A DNA stretch of 64,000 nucleotides from CBDAPE01 sp965198325 (GTDB lineage: Bacteria > Pseudomonadota > Alphaproteobacteria > UBA828 > JAPUJA01): NCBI GenBank assembly GCA_965198325.1, contig CBDAPE010000017.1, forward strand, positions 310,001 to 374,000. The letters run 5' to 3'. The number at the start of each line of letters is the position of its first letter. The stretch's first letter is position 1. Of this stretch, positions 1 to 9,341 are shown piece after piece. The notes beneath the pieces were generated by a model. It searched no databases and was not told where the DNA came from. It was given only the letters and a program-made list of their open reading frames with translations. Made by a program: the position numbers and the translations under genes.

Positions 1-134
1 GGTCCAGAGTACCGATGCGGGGCACAGGGGCAGAACAGCCCGTAGTAGGGATGAAGGCGCTGTAATGGCGCTGGACCGAAGGGGCTGTGGTGTTCAGCCG
101 CTGCCGTCGGCCAACTGGTGACAGGAGGAGCCGG

Positions 135-1405
135 ATGACAGGGGCGAAGCCGTTCCCGATAGCAAAGAGGGAAGTTTGGGAAGCCTTCAAGCATGTGAAG
201 GCAAACCGGGGAGCGGCTGGAGTAGATGGGCAGACGGTCGAGAGCTTGGAAGAACGGCTTGGTCCGGAACTTTACAGGCTCTGGAACCGCATGTCCTCAG
301 GCAGCTATATGCCGCCTCCGGTTCGCAGGGTGAACATCCCCAAGGAATCCCCAAGGAGGGGGGCGGGAAGCGCCCGTTGGGTATACCGACGGTCACGGAC
401 CGCATCGCTCAGGAGGTAGTTCGCCGACATCTGGAGCCCTTGCTGGAACCGATCTTCCACGAGGACTCTTACGGATATCGGCCCAAGCGATCCGCCATTG
501 ACGCCATCCGAACGGCGCGCCGGCGATGCTGGCGCTACGACTGGGTGCTGGACATGGACATCAAGGGGTTCTTCGACAATATCGACCACGAGTTGCTGCT
601 CAAGGCCGTCCGTCACCATACGGATTGCCGGTGGGTGCTGCTCTACGTCGAGCGTTGGCTGAAGGCTCCCGTGATCGAGGAGGACGGCACGCTTGTCGCA
701 AGGGACAGGGGAACGCCGCAGGGCGGGGTAATTTCGCCCCTGTTGGCCAACCTGTTCCTGCACTATGCGTTCGACGAATGGATGAAAAGGTCGATGCCGC
801 ATGTTCCGTTCGAGCGGTATGCGGACGACATCATCTGCCATTGTCGATCGGAGGAAGCAGCGAGGACTCTTTGGCAGCGGGTCACCGACCGACTGGCCGA
901 CTGCGGCCTGGAGGTGCATCCGCAGAAGACCAAGGTGGTCTACTGCAAGGATACCAACCGCAAGGTGGACTACCCGACAGTTGCGTTCGACTTCCTCGGC
1001 TATCGATTCCAGCCGAGGTAGGCGGCGTGGCGCGGTGGGTTGTTTGGAGTCTCGTTCCTCCCGGCGGCGAGCCCAGTCGCGCTCAAGGCGTTTCGGCGCC
1101 GAGTGCGACAATGGGGTCTGCAACGGCGTAGCGACAAGGGGTTGCTCGATCTTGCCCGGACGTTCCATCGTGAAATTGCCGGTTGGATCAGCTACTTCAG
1201 CGTCTTCTACAAGTCGGCGCTCTATCCGACCCTTGGTCTGATCGACGCCCACTTGCATCGATGGGTGATGCGGAAGTTCAAACGCTTCCGGCAACGACCG
1301 AAGCGGGCACGTCTCTGGCTCGCCAGAATCATGAAAGCTCAGCCGACGTTGTTCGCCCATTGGCCTCTACTGCACGGATATGGCCGAGCACTGGGAGCCG
1401 TATGA
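135..1405 (+). pseudogene. ltrA: Group II intron reverse transcriptase/maturase, disrupted
   Basis: Intron-encoded reverse transcriptase and maturase, which normally copies the intron at its target and helps splicing. The start at 135 gives MTGAKPFPIAKREVWEAF, a usual N-terminus. RT motifs are clear: RPLGIPTVTDRIAQ, SYGYRP, DIKGFFDNIDH, GTPQGGVISPLLAN, and the catalytic YADD at 818-829. The C-terminal maturase X domain reads through about 1400. Two lesions break it. An exact 11-bp tandem duplication (ATCCCCAAGGA at 336-346 and 347-357) shifts the frame, and an in-frame TAG at 1019-1021 separates the RT core (GYRFQPR) from the X domain, which continues in the same frame. Family assignment is secure. 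Confidence 0.88.
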
Positions 1406-1428
1406 GTCGAGAGGCTCACGTACGGTTC
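1395..1428 (+). ncRNA. Group II intron domain V (catalytic hairpin)
   Basis: A 34-nt hairpin beginning GAGCCGTATGAG and ending CTCACGTACGGTTC, with a short GA-rich loop. Length, the 5' GAGCCGTAUG strand and the CGUACGGUUC return strand match the bacterial domain V pattern. It starts 11 nt before the stop of the maturase frame, so the ORF runs into the catalytic core. A second hairpin (GCGCGTGGGGG paired with CCCCCGCGC, 1433-1460) follows as domain VI. Confidence 0.85.
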
Positions 1429-1665
1429 TGGGAGCGCGTGGGGGTGAGATTCCCCCGCGCGACTCGCTACCCACTTTCGATCCCAAGCCGCACGAACCAT
1501 GGCTTTTAGAGATCCGGCGGTTCAGTTGGCCGGACAGCAGTGACCGGATTTATGAAGCTTTTCGAATGCAGGCGCGCACGATGGTGACGATAAGGCCCAC
1601 ATCGCTCACAGTTCTGATAATCCCGCAGCCCAAGTCCACCAACGGTCTAAACGATCTCTTGCAAT

Positions 1666-2030
1666 GGCGTTGTCAGAGCAAATCGGCTTGAGCCCCCTGG
1701 CGAGGTCTCTTAGCGTTTAAGAATGCAAAACCCCTTCCGTTATTTCAACAGTTCGCCCGAGATCATCCGGCTCGCTGTGATGATGTATGTTCGCTTCCCG
1801 CTGTCGCTGCGGCAGGTCGAGGACCTGCTGTCCGAGCGTGGCATCGACATCTGCCACGAGACCGTGCGGTACTGGTGGAACCGGTTTGGTCCGCTGTTTG
1901 CCGCGGAGAACCGGAAGCGCCGGGTTCATCGTCATTGGTATTCGAACTGGCGCTGGCACCTTGATGAGGAGTTCGTGCGGATCAACGGGAAGACCTGCTA
2001 TTTGTGGCGCGCGGTTGACCACGAAGGCGA
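1666..2030 (+). mobile_element. IS6-family remnant, left end and transposase N-terminus
   Basis: The left terminal repeat starts GGCGTTGTCAGAGC at 1666. From 1723 the transposase begins MQNPFRYFNSSPEIIRLAVM, and the zinc-finger/HTH region and first catalytic Asp (HLDEEFVRING) are present. The reading frame ends at 2030, where an IS3 element starts, so only about 100 of roughly 230 residues remain. The matching C-terminal half is not on the far side, so this is a rearranged fragment and not a simple insertion. Confidence 0.88.
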
Positions 2031-2109
2031 TGACCTGCCCCGCTTAAGCGGATCCATTTGCTGAGTTAGAGAACGGCATCTGGATCACTGATGAAGGGGA
2101 ACAGAACAG

Positions 2110-2388
2110 ATGCTTGGGACGCGTTTTACGGTCGAGCAGATCATCCACAATCTTGGTGAAGCGGAGGTGCTTCTGTCGCAGGGCAAGACTGTCGGCGAGG
2201 TGTGCCGACGGATCGGCGTATCGGAGCAGAGCTATTATCGTTGGCGGAAGGAATATGGCGGGCTGAAGATTGCCCAGGTACGCCGTCTGAAGGAGCTGGA
2301 GCAGGAGAATGCGCGGCTCAAGCGGGCCGTCGCCGACCAGACGCTCGACAAGCTGATCCTTAAAGAGGCCGCGGCGGGAAACTTGTGA
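2110..2388 (+). CDS. IS3-family transposase OrfA
   Basis: A 92-residue OrfA, the DNA-binding half of the IS3 transposase. Residues 1-50 hold the HTH (FTVEQIIHNLGEAEVLL, then GVSEQSYYRWRKEYGG). Residues 60-85 form a leucine-rich coiled coil (LKELEQENARLKRAVADQT) used for multimerisation and fusion to OrfB. It overlaps the OrfB start by 4 bp, where programmed -1 frameshifting normally makes OrfAB. The frame is intact. Confidence 0.9.
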   Translation: MLGTRFTVEQIIHNLGEAEVLLSQGKTVGEVCRRIGVSEQSYYRWRKEYGGLKIAQVRRLKELEQENARLKRAVADQTLDKLILKEAAAGNL

Positions 2389-3290
2389 GCCCCGAGCACT
2401 GCCGGTGCTGTGTGCAGCAGGTGCGCGAGAAGTATCCCGTGACCGAGCGGCAAGCCTGCCGGATTTTATTTAGGTCAGTCGCGGACGACACAGCGCGACC
2501 AGCCGATCCTCCGCGACGACGAGGCGCGGCTGACGGCATCGGTGATCCGCCTGGCTGGCCAGTATGGCCGTTACGGCTATCGTCGGGTCACGACACGGCT
2601 CCATGCGGTGGGCTGGCACGTCAACCCCAAGCGGGTCGAGCGCATCTGGCGGCGCGAGGGGCTGAAGGTAGCGATGAAGCAGCCGAAGCGAGGCAGACTA
2701 TGGCTCAACGACGGGTCGTGCGTCCGTCTCAGGCCGCGCTGGCGGAACCATGTCTGGGCCTATGATTTCGTTCAGGCGAGGACCCATGATGGGCGACCCT
2801 TCCGCATGCTGACGGTGATCGACGAGTTCACACGGGAGTGCCTGGCGATCGAGGTCGCCCGGTCACTGAAGCACGACGACGTATTGCAGGTGCTGGGCGA
2901 CCTGTTCACGAGGCCTGGTCCGCCGGGTCGCATCCGGTCGGACAATGGCAGCGAGTTCACCGCCATCGCCGTCCGGGAATGGCTCCCGCGAGCCGGGGTG
3001 AAGACGCTCTACATAGAGCCGGGCTCACCATGGGAGAACGGTTACAACGAGCCGTTCAACGGCAAACTCCGCGACGAGCTGCTGAACGGCGAGATCTTCT
3101 ACACGCTGAAGGAGGCCCAGGGGCTGATCGAACAGTGGCGCAACCACTACAACACCATCAGGCCCCATAGTTCACTCGGCTACAGACCCCCGGCACCGCA
3201 GACCATCGTGCCTCACCGCGTCGATCCGCCCTTCGCTATTGACCGGCTACGGGCCGATCGACGCTCGCCAGATACCGTGCGTCGTCTAAA
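2385..3290 (+). pseudogene. IS3-family transposase OrfB, frameshifted
   Basis: Integrase-type DDE half of the IS3 transposase. An exact tandem duplication of TTTA (2465-2468 and 2469-2472) moves the frame about 27 codons in; the correct frame resumes as GQSRTTQRDQPILRDDEARL. Downstream the fold is complete: YDFVQARTHDG (first Asp), RSDNGSEF (second Asp) and PGSPWENGYNEPFNGKLRDE (Glu), then IRPHSSLGYRPPAP. The reading frame continues without a stop into the IS21 fragment at about 3291, giving a chimeric C-terminus. It cannot make a functional OrfB unless the 4-bp duplication is bypassed. Confidence 0.88.
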
Positions 3291-3707
3291 GTTGCAATCC
3301 CACTATCTGTTCGAGGACAGGTTCGGCCGACCGGGCAAGGGGAATGACAAGGGCAAAGTCGAGGGACTGGTTGGCTTCATCCGGCGGGACTTCCTGGTCC
3401 CGATCCCGCTGGCCGAGAGCTTCGAGGCTCTCAACGGTGCTCTCGCCGAACGGTGTTGCCGGCGCCGGGCCGCACGGCTGCGGGGTCACAAGGAAACCAT
3501 CAGCGAGCGCCTCGAACGGGACCGTCAAGTGCTCATTCCCTCGACACGACACGCCCGCCGAACCCGCGCGTACAAATCCACCCGATACATCCCCCCGCCT
3601 TCCAGTCAGAGCAGCTCTGACAGAAGGCTATAGACGGTCCCATTTTGGTCCGCCACAGCCGGATCAACCGGCCGCTTCAGTGGGGGATTATTGCGCCGCC
3701 GTTCTCA
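3291..3707. mobile_element. IS21 scar: internal istA segment joined to an inverted left end
   Basis: 3291-3540 reads forward as the middle of IstA (LQSHYLFEDRFGRPGKGNDK through SERLERDRQVLIP). From 3541 the sequence is the reverse complement of the first istA codons plus the IS21 terminus, ending at 3707 in the same terminal sequence seen at 24355. So an internal fragment and an inverted end are fused head to head, an inversion/deletion product of the IS21 at 20441-24355. The frame runs into an artefactual C-terminus. Confidence 0.82.
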
Positions 3708-4013
3708 GTTCCCTACGTCTGCCTTCGTTTGCCCACGGGCGGCGGCAAGGCGATTCTCGCCGCCCATGCCGTCGCCGTCGCCCGAGACGCCTGGATGGAG
3801 AAGGACTGGCCGATGGCGCTGTGGCTGGTCCCGACCAACACGATCCGACGCCAGACAGCCGAGGCGCTGAAGAACCGGCACCACCCCTACCGCAGTGTTC
3901 TGGACGAGGCCTTCGACGGCCGAGTGCGCGTGTTCGACATCACAGACTTCACCCATATCCGTCCGCACGACATCCGCGACCATTGCTGCGTTGTCGTCGG
4001 GACCATTCAGTGG
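3708..4013 (+). pseudogene. DEAD/DEAH (type III restriction-like) helicase fragment
   Basis: About 100 residues of a superfamily 2 helicase start directly at the IS21 end: PYVCLRLPTGGGKAILAAHA is a Walker A (motif I) and LWLVPTNTIRRQTAEAL is motif Ia. The segment stops at an IS630 terminal repeat at 4014, before the DExH motif. It resembles the helicase subunit of type III restriction or related defence systems. The family beyond SF2 helicase is inference. It is truncated at both ends by IS and cannot function. Confidence 0.6.
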
Positions 4014-4051
4014 GAATCCCCTAAGATTTAATCAGGTCAGAAAACGCTCTA
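4014..4051. repeat. Solo IS630 terminal repeat
   Basis: The segment GGGAATCCCCTAAGATTTAA and onward matches the right end of the complete IS630 at 20214-20251 with one visible difference. No other IS630 sequence is adjacent, so it is a deletion scar. Its outer TA lies in the stop codon of the micro-ORF at 4049-4108. Confidence 0.85.
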
Positions 4052-4108
4052 GATCAAGAAGATCAGTGCAGTTCCCAAAGCCAAAAGCGCGATCATTTCC
4101 AGGACCAT
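4049..4108 (-). CDS. Hydrophobic 19-aa micro-ORF, copy 1
   Basis: The minus-strand ORF encodes MVLEMIALLALGTALIFLI, a single membrane-spanning peptide. It lies 120 bp downstream of the outer-membrane gene tail on the same strand. A purine-rich stretch (AAGGTGGG) sits 8 nt before the ATG. A second copy at 45612-45671 differs at five of 57 positions, two of them synonymous and three conservative, and has a stronger AAGGAGGG. The TAG stop coincides with the IS630 boundary, so the original ORF might have been longer. I know no family. Coding status is inferred from the ribosome site and the substitution pattern. Confidence 0.4.
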   Translation of the reverse strand: MVLEMIALLALGTALIFLI

Positions 4109-4228
4109 GACTCACACCCACCTTGAAATCCAATTCCTAGAAGACGCTTATGGCCTTCTCCGCCCGTAACGGTGTGGCGGGCAAGGCGCCCATCGGACCC
4201 CTTACGGAATCTTTGTCTCACACGCCCG

Positions 4229-4430
4229 TTAGAAAGCGACTCCGACGGATAGCGCACTGAAGAACCCGAATGCATCCTGATAGTCCAGTCGGGCGGGATC
4301 ATGGACGGCGTTGTCGCCAAAGCGGTCTCCCACGCTCGCATAACGCACTCTCGGAGTATGAGACAGATATTCGATTCCAGCTCCCAAACAAACGGTTACG
4401 CCATCATAAACCATGGCTTTCAGCGACGTT
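4229..4430 (-). pseudogene. Outer-membrane beta-barrel protein, C-terminal tail, copy 1
   Basis: The minus-strand frame ends GAGIEYLSHTPRVRYASVGD, then about 27 residues closing with SVGVAF and TAA. Alternating hydrophobic residues and a terminal Phe are the signature recognised by the BAM machinery, so this is the last two or three strands of an outer-membrane barrel. Homology with the copy at 45792-45985 breaks at AMVYD, upstream of which sequence is unrelated. The N-terminal barrel and signal peptide are absent. Confidence 0.65.
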
Positions 4431-4646
4431 TCAACCGGGATTCCCCATATGGAACCCTCCCAGCCCGTTGAGTGTGGCTCGACACCGCTCGACGTGCAAT
4501 TTGCCTTCGAATGACAGCCATCTTCGCGCCGAGCCGGATGATTGAGGACCAATTGGCGGCGTTGGTGGCGCGGAATGGCATTTTTGCCGGCGATCCGGGC
4601 GCACCGATCCTGTCGGCGGCGACGCGAAGGAACGGGGTGCCGTCGC

Positions 4647-5996
4647 TCATGCCGGGGCTGGCGGCGGCCTGAGCCGGTCGATACGGCGCAGGATGTCGGC
4701 GAACAGGTCACGAGGAATGACAACCTCGGCCATCTGGAACGTGACGTAGCGCCCGTGGCGCACGATCTTCGCTCCGATCTTGATGAGCTTCTCTCGCAGG
4801 CTGGTCAGTGACCACTGTTTCACGGCATCGGGCAGCGCGAGGGTGCGCATGAAGTTGCCGAGGTTGTAAGCGAGCGCGTGAAGCTGGAGGCGAACGGCAT
4901 TGTGGTCGAACCTGCGGCACGACAGGCGTGTCCACCGGATCGCGTTTTTGCCCTCCTTGATCCAGTGCTCAGCCGTGCCGCGCTGATTGTAGAACGCGAC
5001 CACCCGCTCGGCAGGGCGGCCCAGGTTGGTGACTATGAACCCGACCCTCGGGTACAACTCACCCGGATGCCACTCGACCTTGGCGACGATGCGGCGGGGC
5101 TTGTCCCAGGTTCCGGCCTGATAACTGAAGCTGGCATGATACCGGCGCACGTCCTTGGGCGGCCTGCCGACGGGGCGCTTCAGGAGATGAGCGATGCTCT
5201 CTTGCAGCACCTTGTTGGCGGGCAGCCGGATGGCGTAGAGCATGCCTTCGGCTTCGAGGTAGTCGTAGATCTCCGGTGAGGCGAAGGCCGCATCGCCGCG
5301 GAAGTAGAGGCGGATGGCTCGTTCCTTGTAACGTTCGACCACCGGTACCAGGACATCACGCCATCCGTGGGCGCTGTGCACGTTGCCGGGGCGCAGCGCG
5401 CAACGCTCCAGATCGCCGAACTGGTTGAACACGAACAGCGGGTGATAGCAGGTGCAGCCGAAGTGGCCGTTATAGGCCGTGCCCTCCTGCTCACCGAATG
5501 TCGGGCTGACGGAGCTGTCCATGTCGAGCACCACGCGCCTCGGCGGATCGTGGTCGTGAACCCGGTCGATCCACGTCCCCGACAGGTCCGCAAGGGCCGC
5601 GAGGTTCTCGTTGTTCGCCAGCAGCTCGGTCTCGAACCGCCCCATCTGGCTGGTCGATGCCCCGCCGCGCTCGACCGCCTTGCCGCCGACGATCCAGCGC
5701 ATCGCGGGATCACGCCCGAGCCGGTCGGCGTCGTTGACATCCTCGTAGCCGGCGAGACGCCCATAGACGGACTGGCGAAGGAGACTGACGATGCCGTGCC
5801 AGCCGTTCCTGCCTGTGCGGCTATCCGCGAGCACGCCGCCCGCCAGTGCGGTCAGCCCGAGCGCGTCGTCCAGTTCGCGATAAGCGAGCAACCCCGCGTC
5901 GGAGGTCACCTGCGATCCGTGGAACTCCAGTTTCAGGCGGCGGTCGAAAAGGGGCCGGAGTGGCCCATGATCCGATTCACCCTCCGGGTTCCGCAT
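4647..5996 (-). CDS. IS1380-family transposase, copy 1 (intact)
   Basis: A 449-residue DDE transposase of normal IS1380 length. Catalytic positions are visible: Asp in VVLDMDSSVSPTFG, Asp in YFRGDAAFASPEIY, and Glu in IKEGKNAIRWTRLSC. The N-terminus MRNPEGESDHGPLRPLFDRR and the C-terminal FMRTLALPDAVKQWSL region are typical. The start at 5996 is the only one that keeps the conserved N-terminus. A different, frameshifted IS1380 is at 48053-49392. The 4435-4646 stretch between it and the outer-membrane tail holds no gene I can name. Confidence 0.93.
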   Translation of the reverse strand: MRNPEGESDHGPLRPLFDRRLKLEFHGSQVTSDAGLLAYRELDDALGLTALAGGVLADSRTGRNGWHGIVSLLRQSVYGRLAGYEDVNDADRLGRDPAMRWIVGGKAVERGGASTSQMGRFETELLANNENLAALADLSGTWIDRVHDHDPPRRVVLDMDSSVSPTFGEQEGTAYNGHFGCTCYHPLFVFNQFGDLERCALRPGNVHSAHGWRDVLVPVVERYKERAIRLYFRGDAAFASPEIYDYLEAEGMLYAIRLPANKVLQESIAHLLKRPVGRPPKDVRRYHASFSYQAGTWDKPRRIVAKVEWHPGELYPRVGFIVTNLGRPAERVVAFYNQRGTAEHWIKEGKNAIRWTRLSCRRFDHNAVRLQLHALAYNLGNFMRTLALPDAVKQWSLTSLREKLIKIGAKIVRHGRYVTFQMAEVVIPRDLFADILRRIDRLRPPPAPA

Positions 5997-6225
5997 CCGA
6001 GCCGCCCTCCGACACCCTCAAGCCAGTGATTCTTGTAGCAGAATCGTGCCAATCAGGCATCAGGCGAAGCGGTCACTTGGGAAATGCGGGCTAAACTAAC
6101 CAGTGGTACTAACCGTGGGGGACAGGTCACCGAACCGCCATGCTCCGGCGCTTCACCTTGCAAGCTCCCACCGCGTCCCGTAACCTGCCGGCCCTTATCG
6201 TAAAGCGGATTACACGAGAGCGGCG

Positions 6226-8802
6226 ATGGAATCAGCAAGCCAATTCGTCAGACAGATTATTTCTAGCCGTCACCTACCGAGTGATGGGCAACAGTTTTTG
6301 AAAGAATTTGCTTCATTGGATAATAGGTCTTTAGAGCTGCAGGAGGGTACTCTGTGGGACTACAAGAAGGTATTCCCATTCTCGCGGTCAGATGACTATT
6401 TCGGCAGTATCGTTCGCCTTATCTGTGCTTTTCATAACACATATGGCGGACTAATCATATTCGGAGTGGACGACAATTGCAGAGAAATTACAGGTAACTC
6501 GGTCAAAATTAATATTGAAGCGTTCAACTCTACACTCAGGGAACGGCTCACGAGCTCCATCGAGTGTTCCACCCGTCGCTACGATATTTCAGAAGCGCAA
6601 ACCCTGGACATTTTGCTCGTTCCGAAGAGGGTGATTGGGGCCCCACCAGTTCGGTTTTCCGTTGCGATTGGACGATACCCCAGCGGGCGCGTCTATGTAA
6701 GGCAAAACCACGAGGTTCTTGCCGCCCGTTCGTCGGACATGCCATTCTTGTACGGACCAAGACAGGAGGCTCAGAACGATCGGGATCGTAGCGACCCTCC
6801 GGACCTTATTAGCGCCCTTCCGCCAAGCCCCTCCACCGTAAAGGAATTCATTGGCCGCTCGGAGGTTATGGACCGCTTGTGGGACTGGCTCGTTCATGAT
6901 GATGAACCTCGCACTTTCCTCTTCGGCAAAGGAGATTCGGGAAAGAGCAGCATCGCTTTCGAATTTGCCAGAACAGTGGCCCTTAACGCACCTTATTTTA
7001 CCACTGGCAATGACCATAACATAGATGCCGTACTCTTCCTGTCGGCGAAAAAGCGCGCGCTCGATACTATCACCGGACAAGTAGTGCCGTTTGTCGGAAG
7101 CGACTTCGAGACAGCCGATGAACTGTTCCAGAAAATTCCTGCCTTGTCGGAATGGAGTACTTTCGAAGATGTTGAGCCGATGTCCTTGGAAGAATTGAGA
7201 ACAGAATTAAAGCAGTTAATGGACACAATTACTCCTCTTATTATCATAGACGATATTGACACACTCACAACACTACGCCTCGATCCCGGGATGGATGGTC
7301 TTTATCGTTCTGCGATTCGGGCAAAGAAGGGTGCGAAAATACTTTACACTCTGCGCAATGTGCCAACCCAGTCGCTTGCACAGGCGATAGAAGTACCAGG
7401 ATTGGAGGATGCCGAGTACCGAGAATTCATCAGCGCTTGTTGCAAGCAGTTCCGCCAACCGGAACCGCCAAATGAAATTATCAACGGCCCCCTATCCGAA
7501 AGAAGTGAGCGGCGGCCGCTGGTTATCGAGGCCGTCATCGGACTCCGACGCACAGCGGGTAGTTACGAGACGGCAATGGAGCTTCTACAACAGCGAGCAG
7601 GTGATGAAATCCGCTCCTACCTATTCGACCGTGAATACAACGCCCTCGCCACCGACAACAGAGCTCGTTATTTGCTTGCCGCACTGTCTGTTTCCCCTAA
7701 GCCTATGGGGTTCGCAGATCTTGAAACTGTAACACGGTTCAACCGGCAACAACTCAAAGACGCCCTGGGAGAGGTTTCCGAGATGTTCTTGACCCTTCAT
7801 GAAGAAGCCGGCGAGACACAGTATGCTCTCGGTCAATCGACCCAGGATTATATTGCGAACCGGCGCGAAGAGCTCGATTTGATCCCACAAATTCGAGAAC
7901 GAGTTAACAATTACAGAAACACCTTTCTGCAGCAACCCAAGGAATTGACCCGGCTTGTTGAGGAAGCCAAGAAAGCGCTTTTTTACTACAAGGACCCGCC
8001 ACAAGCCTTGGCGATATTGGAACGCGAAAGAGGCAATCCAAGGATTACAGAGCATCCGGTTTATCAGTCTTGGATAGGAAGCGTCGCCGGAAAACATGAC
8101 CCGCCCCTTTTGGACAAAGCTCGGGAATCTTTTTAATTCGCTAGCAGTCTTACCCGGTTGGATCCCGGTGCCGCTCGCGAGTGGTACTATCTTGAGCGGA
8201 CGTCTGGAACGGGAATTGAGACAGCAATCCGTATCTGCAACAAGATCCTTGACGATGGAAGTTATTCGAAGAAAGTCAGAACTGAGTTCTGTTCAAAAAA
8301 GGGATTTGTCCTGAAAATAAAGGCCGAGAATCTGGGCGCAGGGGATCCGGAGGGAACAGTGAGGTGCCTCGCCCAATCTCTAGACTGCAATATACGAGCC
8401 TACAACGACGCTCTTGAATTGCCAAATATGGAGATGGAAATGATGAGCGATCGGGCAGGCTAAAGCGCAATTGCATTCGCCGAGGCATGCATTCGAAACG
8501 AGCAAGTTAAACTCTTTTTCGACACCCTTAATGAATGCGCAAAACAAAAGCTGGCCTGCGACCCGCTTGGGAAGGCTATTCTTGCGGTATGTCATTGAGC
8601 CGGACGGCGTACGAATGTACCGGGTATAGATCGTGCGATCGGGGTTCTTAATCATTTTAGGAGATCCTTTACGCGGTCACAGTGACCGTTGGTTTTTCTA
8701 GACCCCGATCACAGGAAGGAAATCGTATCGACGCTTGCGCGCACTGTTGAAAATTCAAAGCACCTGCGGGCGCAGTTTAAGGCTCCTAGGCCTCTACCCT
8801 AA
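6226..8802 (+). pseudogene. Schlafen/AlbA-domain STAND NTPase, broken by in-frame stops
   Basis: Residues 30-165 form an AlbA_2/Schlafen-type domain (WDYKKVFPF, VRLICAFHNTYGGLIIFGVD). An NTPase follows: FIGRSEVMDRLWDWL entry motif, Walker A GKGDSGKSS at 234-242, Walker B LIIIDDID at 338-345. The C-terminus is helical. Such STAND proteins act as sensor-effector switches, often in phage defence. The open frame of 636 codons ends at TAA 8134, but clear protein sequence continues in the same frame past TAA 8461, TGA 8596 and TGA 8683 to TAA 8800 (for example EWYYLERTSGTGIETAIRIC and IVSTLARTVENSKHLRAQF). Base composition is more AT-rich than its neighbours, which suggests acquisition. Decay of the C-terminal sensor is the simplest reading. 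Confidence 0.72.
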
Positions 8803-8922
8803 CACCGATCGTTCCCCACCAAATGGTCGTGAATTTTCACGGAGCGGTGATGCTATATGGAGCTAGCCACGCGGATCTGATGGGCTTTGGTGCATGGACC
8901 TGAGGATTAGTATGTCTGGCTC

Positions 8923-9312
8923 TGACGTTGCTCCCGGATCCCGGACCAGGCGGTAAATTAAATACCGACCTGGAGGGACGAGATGACAAAGCAGATGAGG
9001 CGGCGATTTTCGCTGGAATACAAGGAACAGTCGGTTGCCCGGCTGTCGGAGCCAGGTGCGACGCATAGCAGTGTGACTGCCGAGCTCTGCGTCACGCCAA
9101 CGCGGTTGAAGACCTGGCGGCTCAAGCTTGAGGCCGCGGGCTCGGCCGCGGCGAGGGCGGCGCTATTCGAGTACATCGAGATCTTCTATAACCAACGACG
9201 ACGCCAGTCGAGCATCGGCTACCGGACGCCAGCACAGGCCAGGAGGAACATGACCATCGCTCAGGCCGCATAGCTGAAAAACCACTTGGTCCGGATATTG
9301 GGGGCAACGTCA
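8923..9312 (+). mobile_element. 390-bp internally deleted IS3-family element
   Basis: Imperfect 31-bp terminal repeats bound the unit: TGACGTTGCTCCCGGATCCC at 8923 and, on the other strand, TGACGTTGCCCCCAATATCC ending at 9312. Between them only the OrfA head and the OrfB tail survive, fused in frame. It is a non-autonomous derivative that a full-length relative could mobilise. The 120 bp before it (8803-8922) hold no gene. Confidence 0.8.
8983..9273 (+). pseudogene. IS3 OrfA-OrfB deletion fusion
   Basis: A 96-residue ORF. Residues 1-58 are an IS3 OrfA HTH (MRRRFSLEYKEQSVARL, VTPTRLKTWRLKLE). From residue 59 it switches to the OrfB C-terminus (IEIFYNQRRRQSSIGYRTPA). All DDE catalytic residues are gone. 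The product could at most bind terminal repeats, possibly as a repressor of related elements, which is speculation. A GGAGG-type site lies just before the ATG. Confidence 0.8.
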
Positions 9313-9341
9313 AGCGGCCCATTGCCAGATGTGCGGAAGAA

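Larger units (their letters stand above)
1..1468 (+). mobile_element. Group II intron, 3' portion
   Basis: The region carries an intron-encoded reverse transcriptase followed by a recognisable domain V hairpin and a domain VI-like hairpin (about 1430-1466). The intron 5' end, expected to start GUGYG, lies upstream of the window, so exon 1 is not visible. The 3' splice site falls near 1468-1472 by position relative to domain VI. The downstream exon up to 1665 holds no gene I recognise. The reverse transcriptase is broken, so the element could only move if helped in trans. Confidence 0.85.
2031..3290 (+). mobile_element. IS3-family element, 3' end lost
   Basis: It begins TGACCTGCCCCGCTTAAG immediately after the truncated IS6 frame, as expected of an IS3 end beginning TG. 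It contains OrfA and a frameshifted OrfB. The 3' terminal repeat is missing because the sequence switches into IS21 istA at about 3291. Confidence 0.85.

Noticed and set aside
305..1360. 351-codon minus-strand frame opposite the group II intron RT
   Set aside because: Antisense to a clear RT with YADD motif; composition-driven.
1473..1665. 103-codon frame from 1380 across the intron 3' exon
   Set aside because: Starts inside intron domain V and has no ribosome site or recognisable content.
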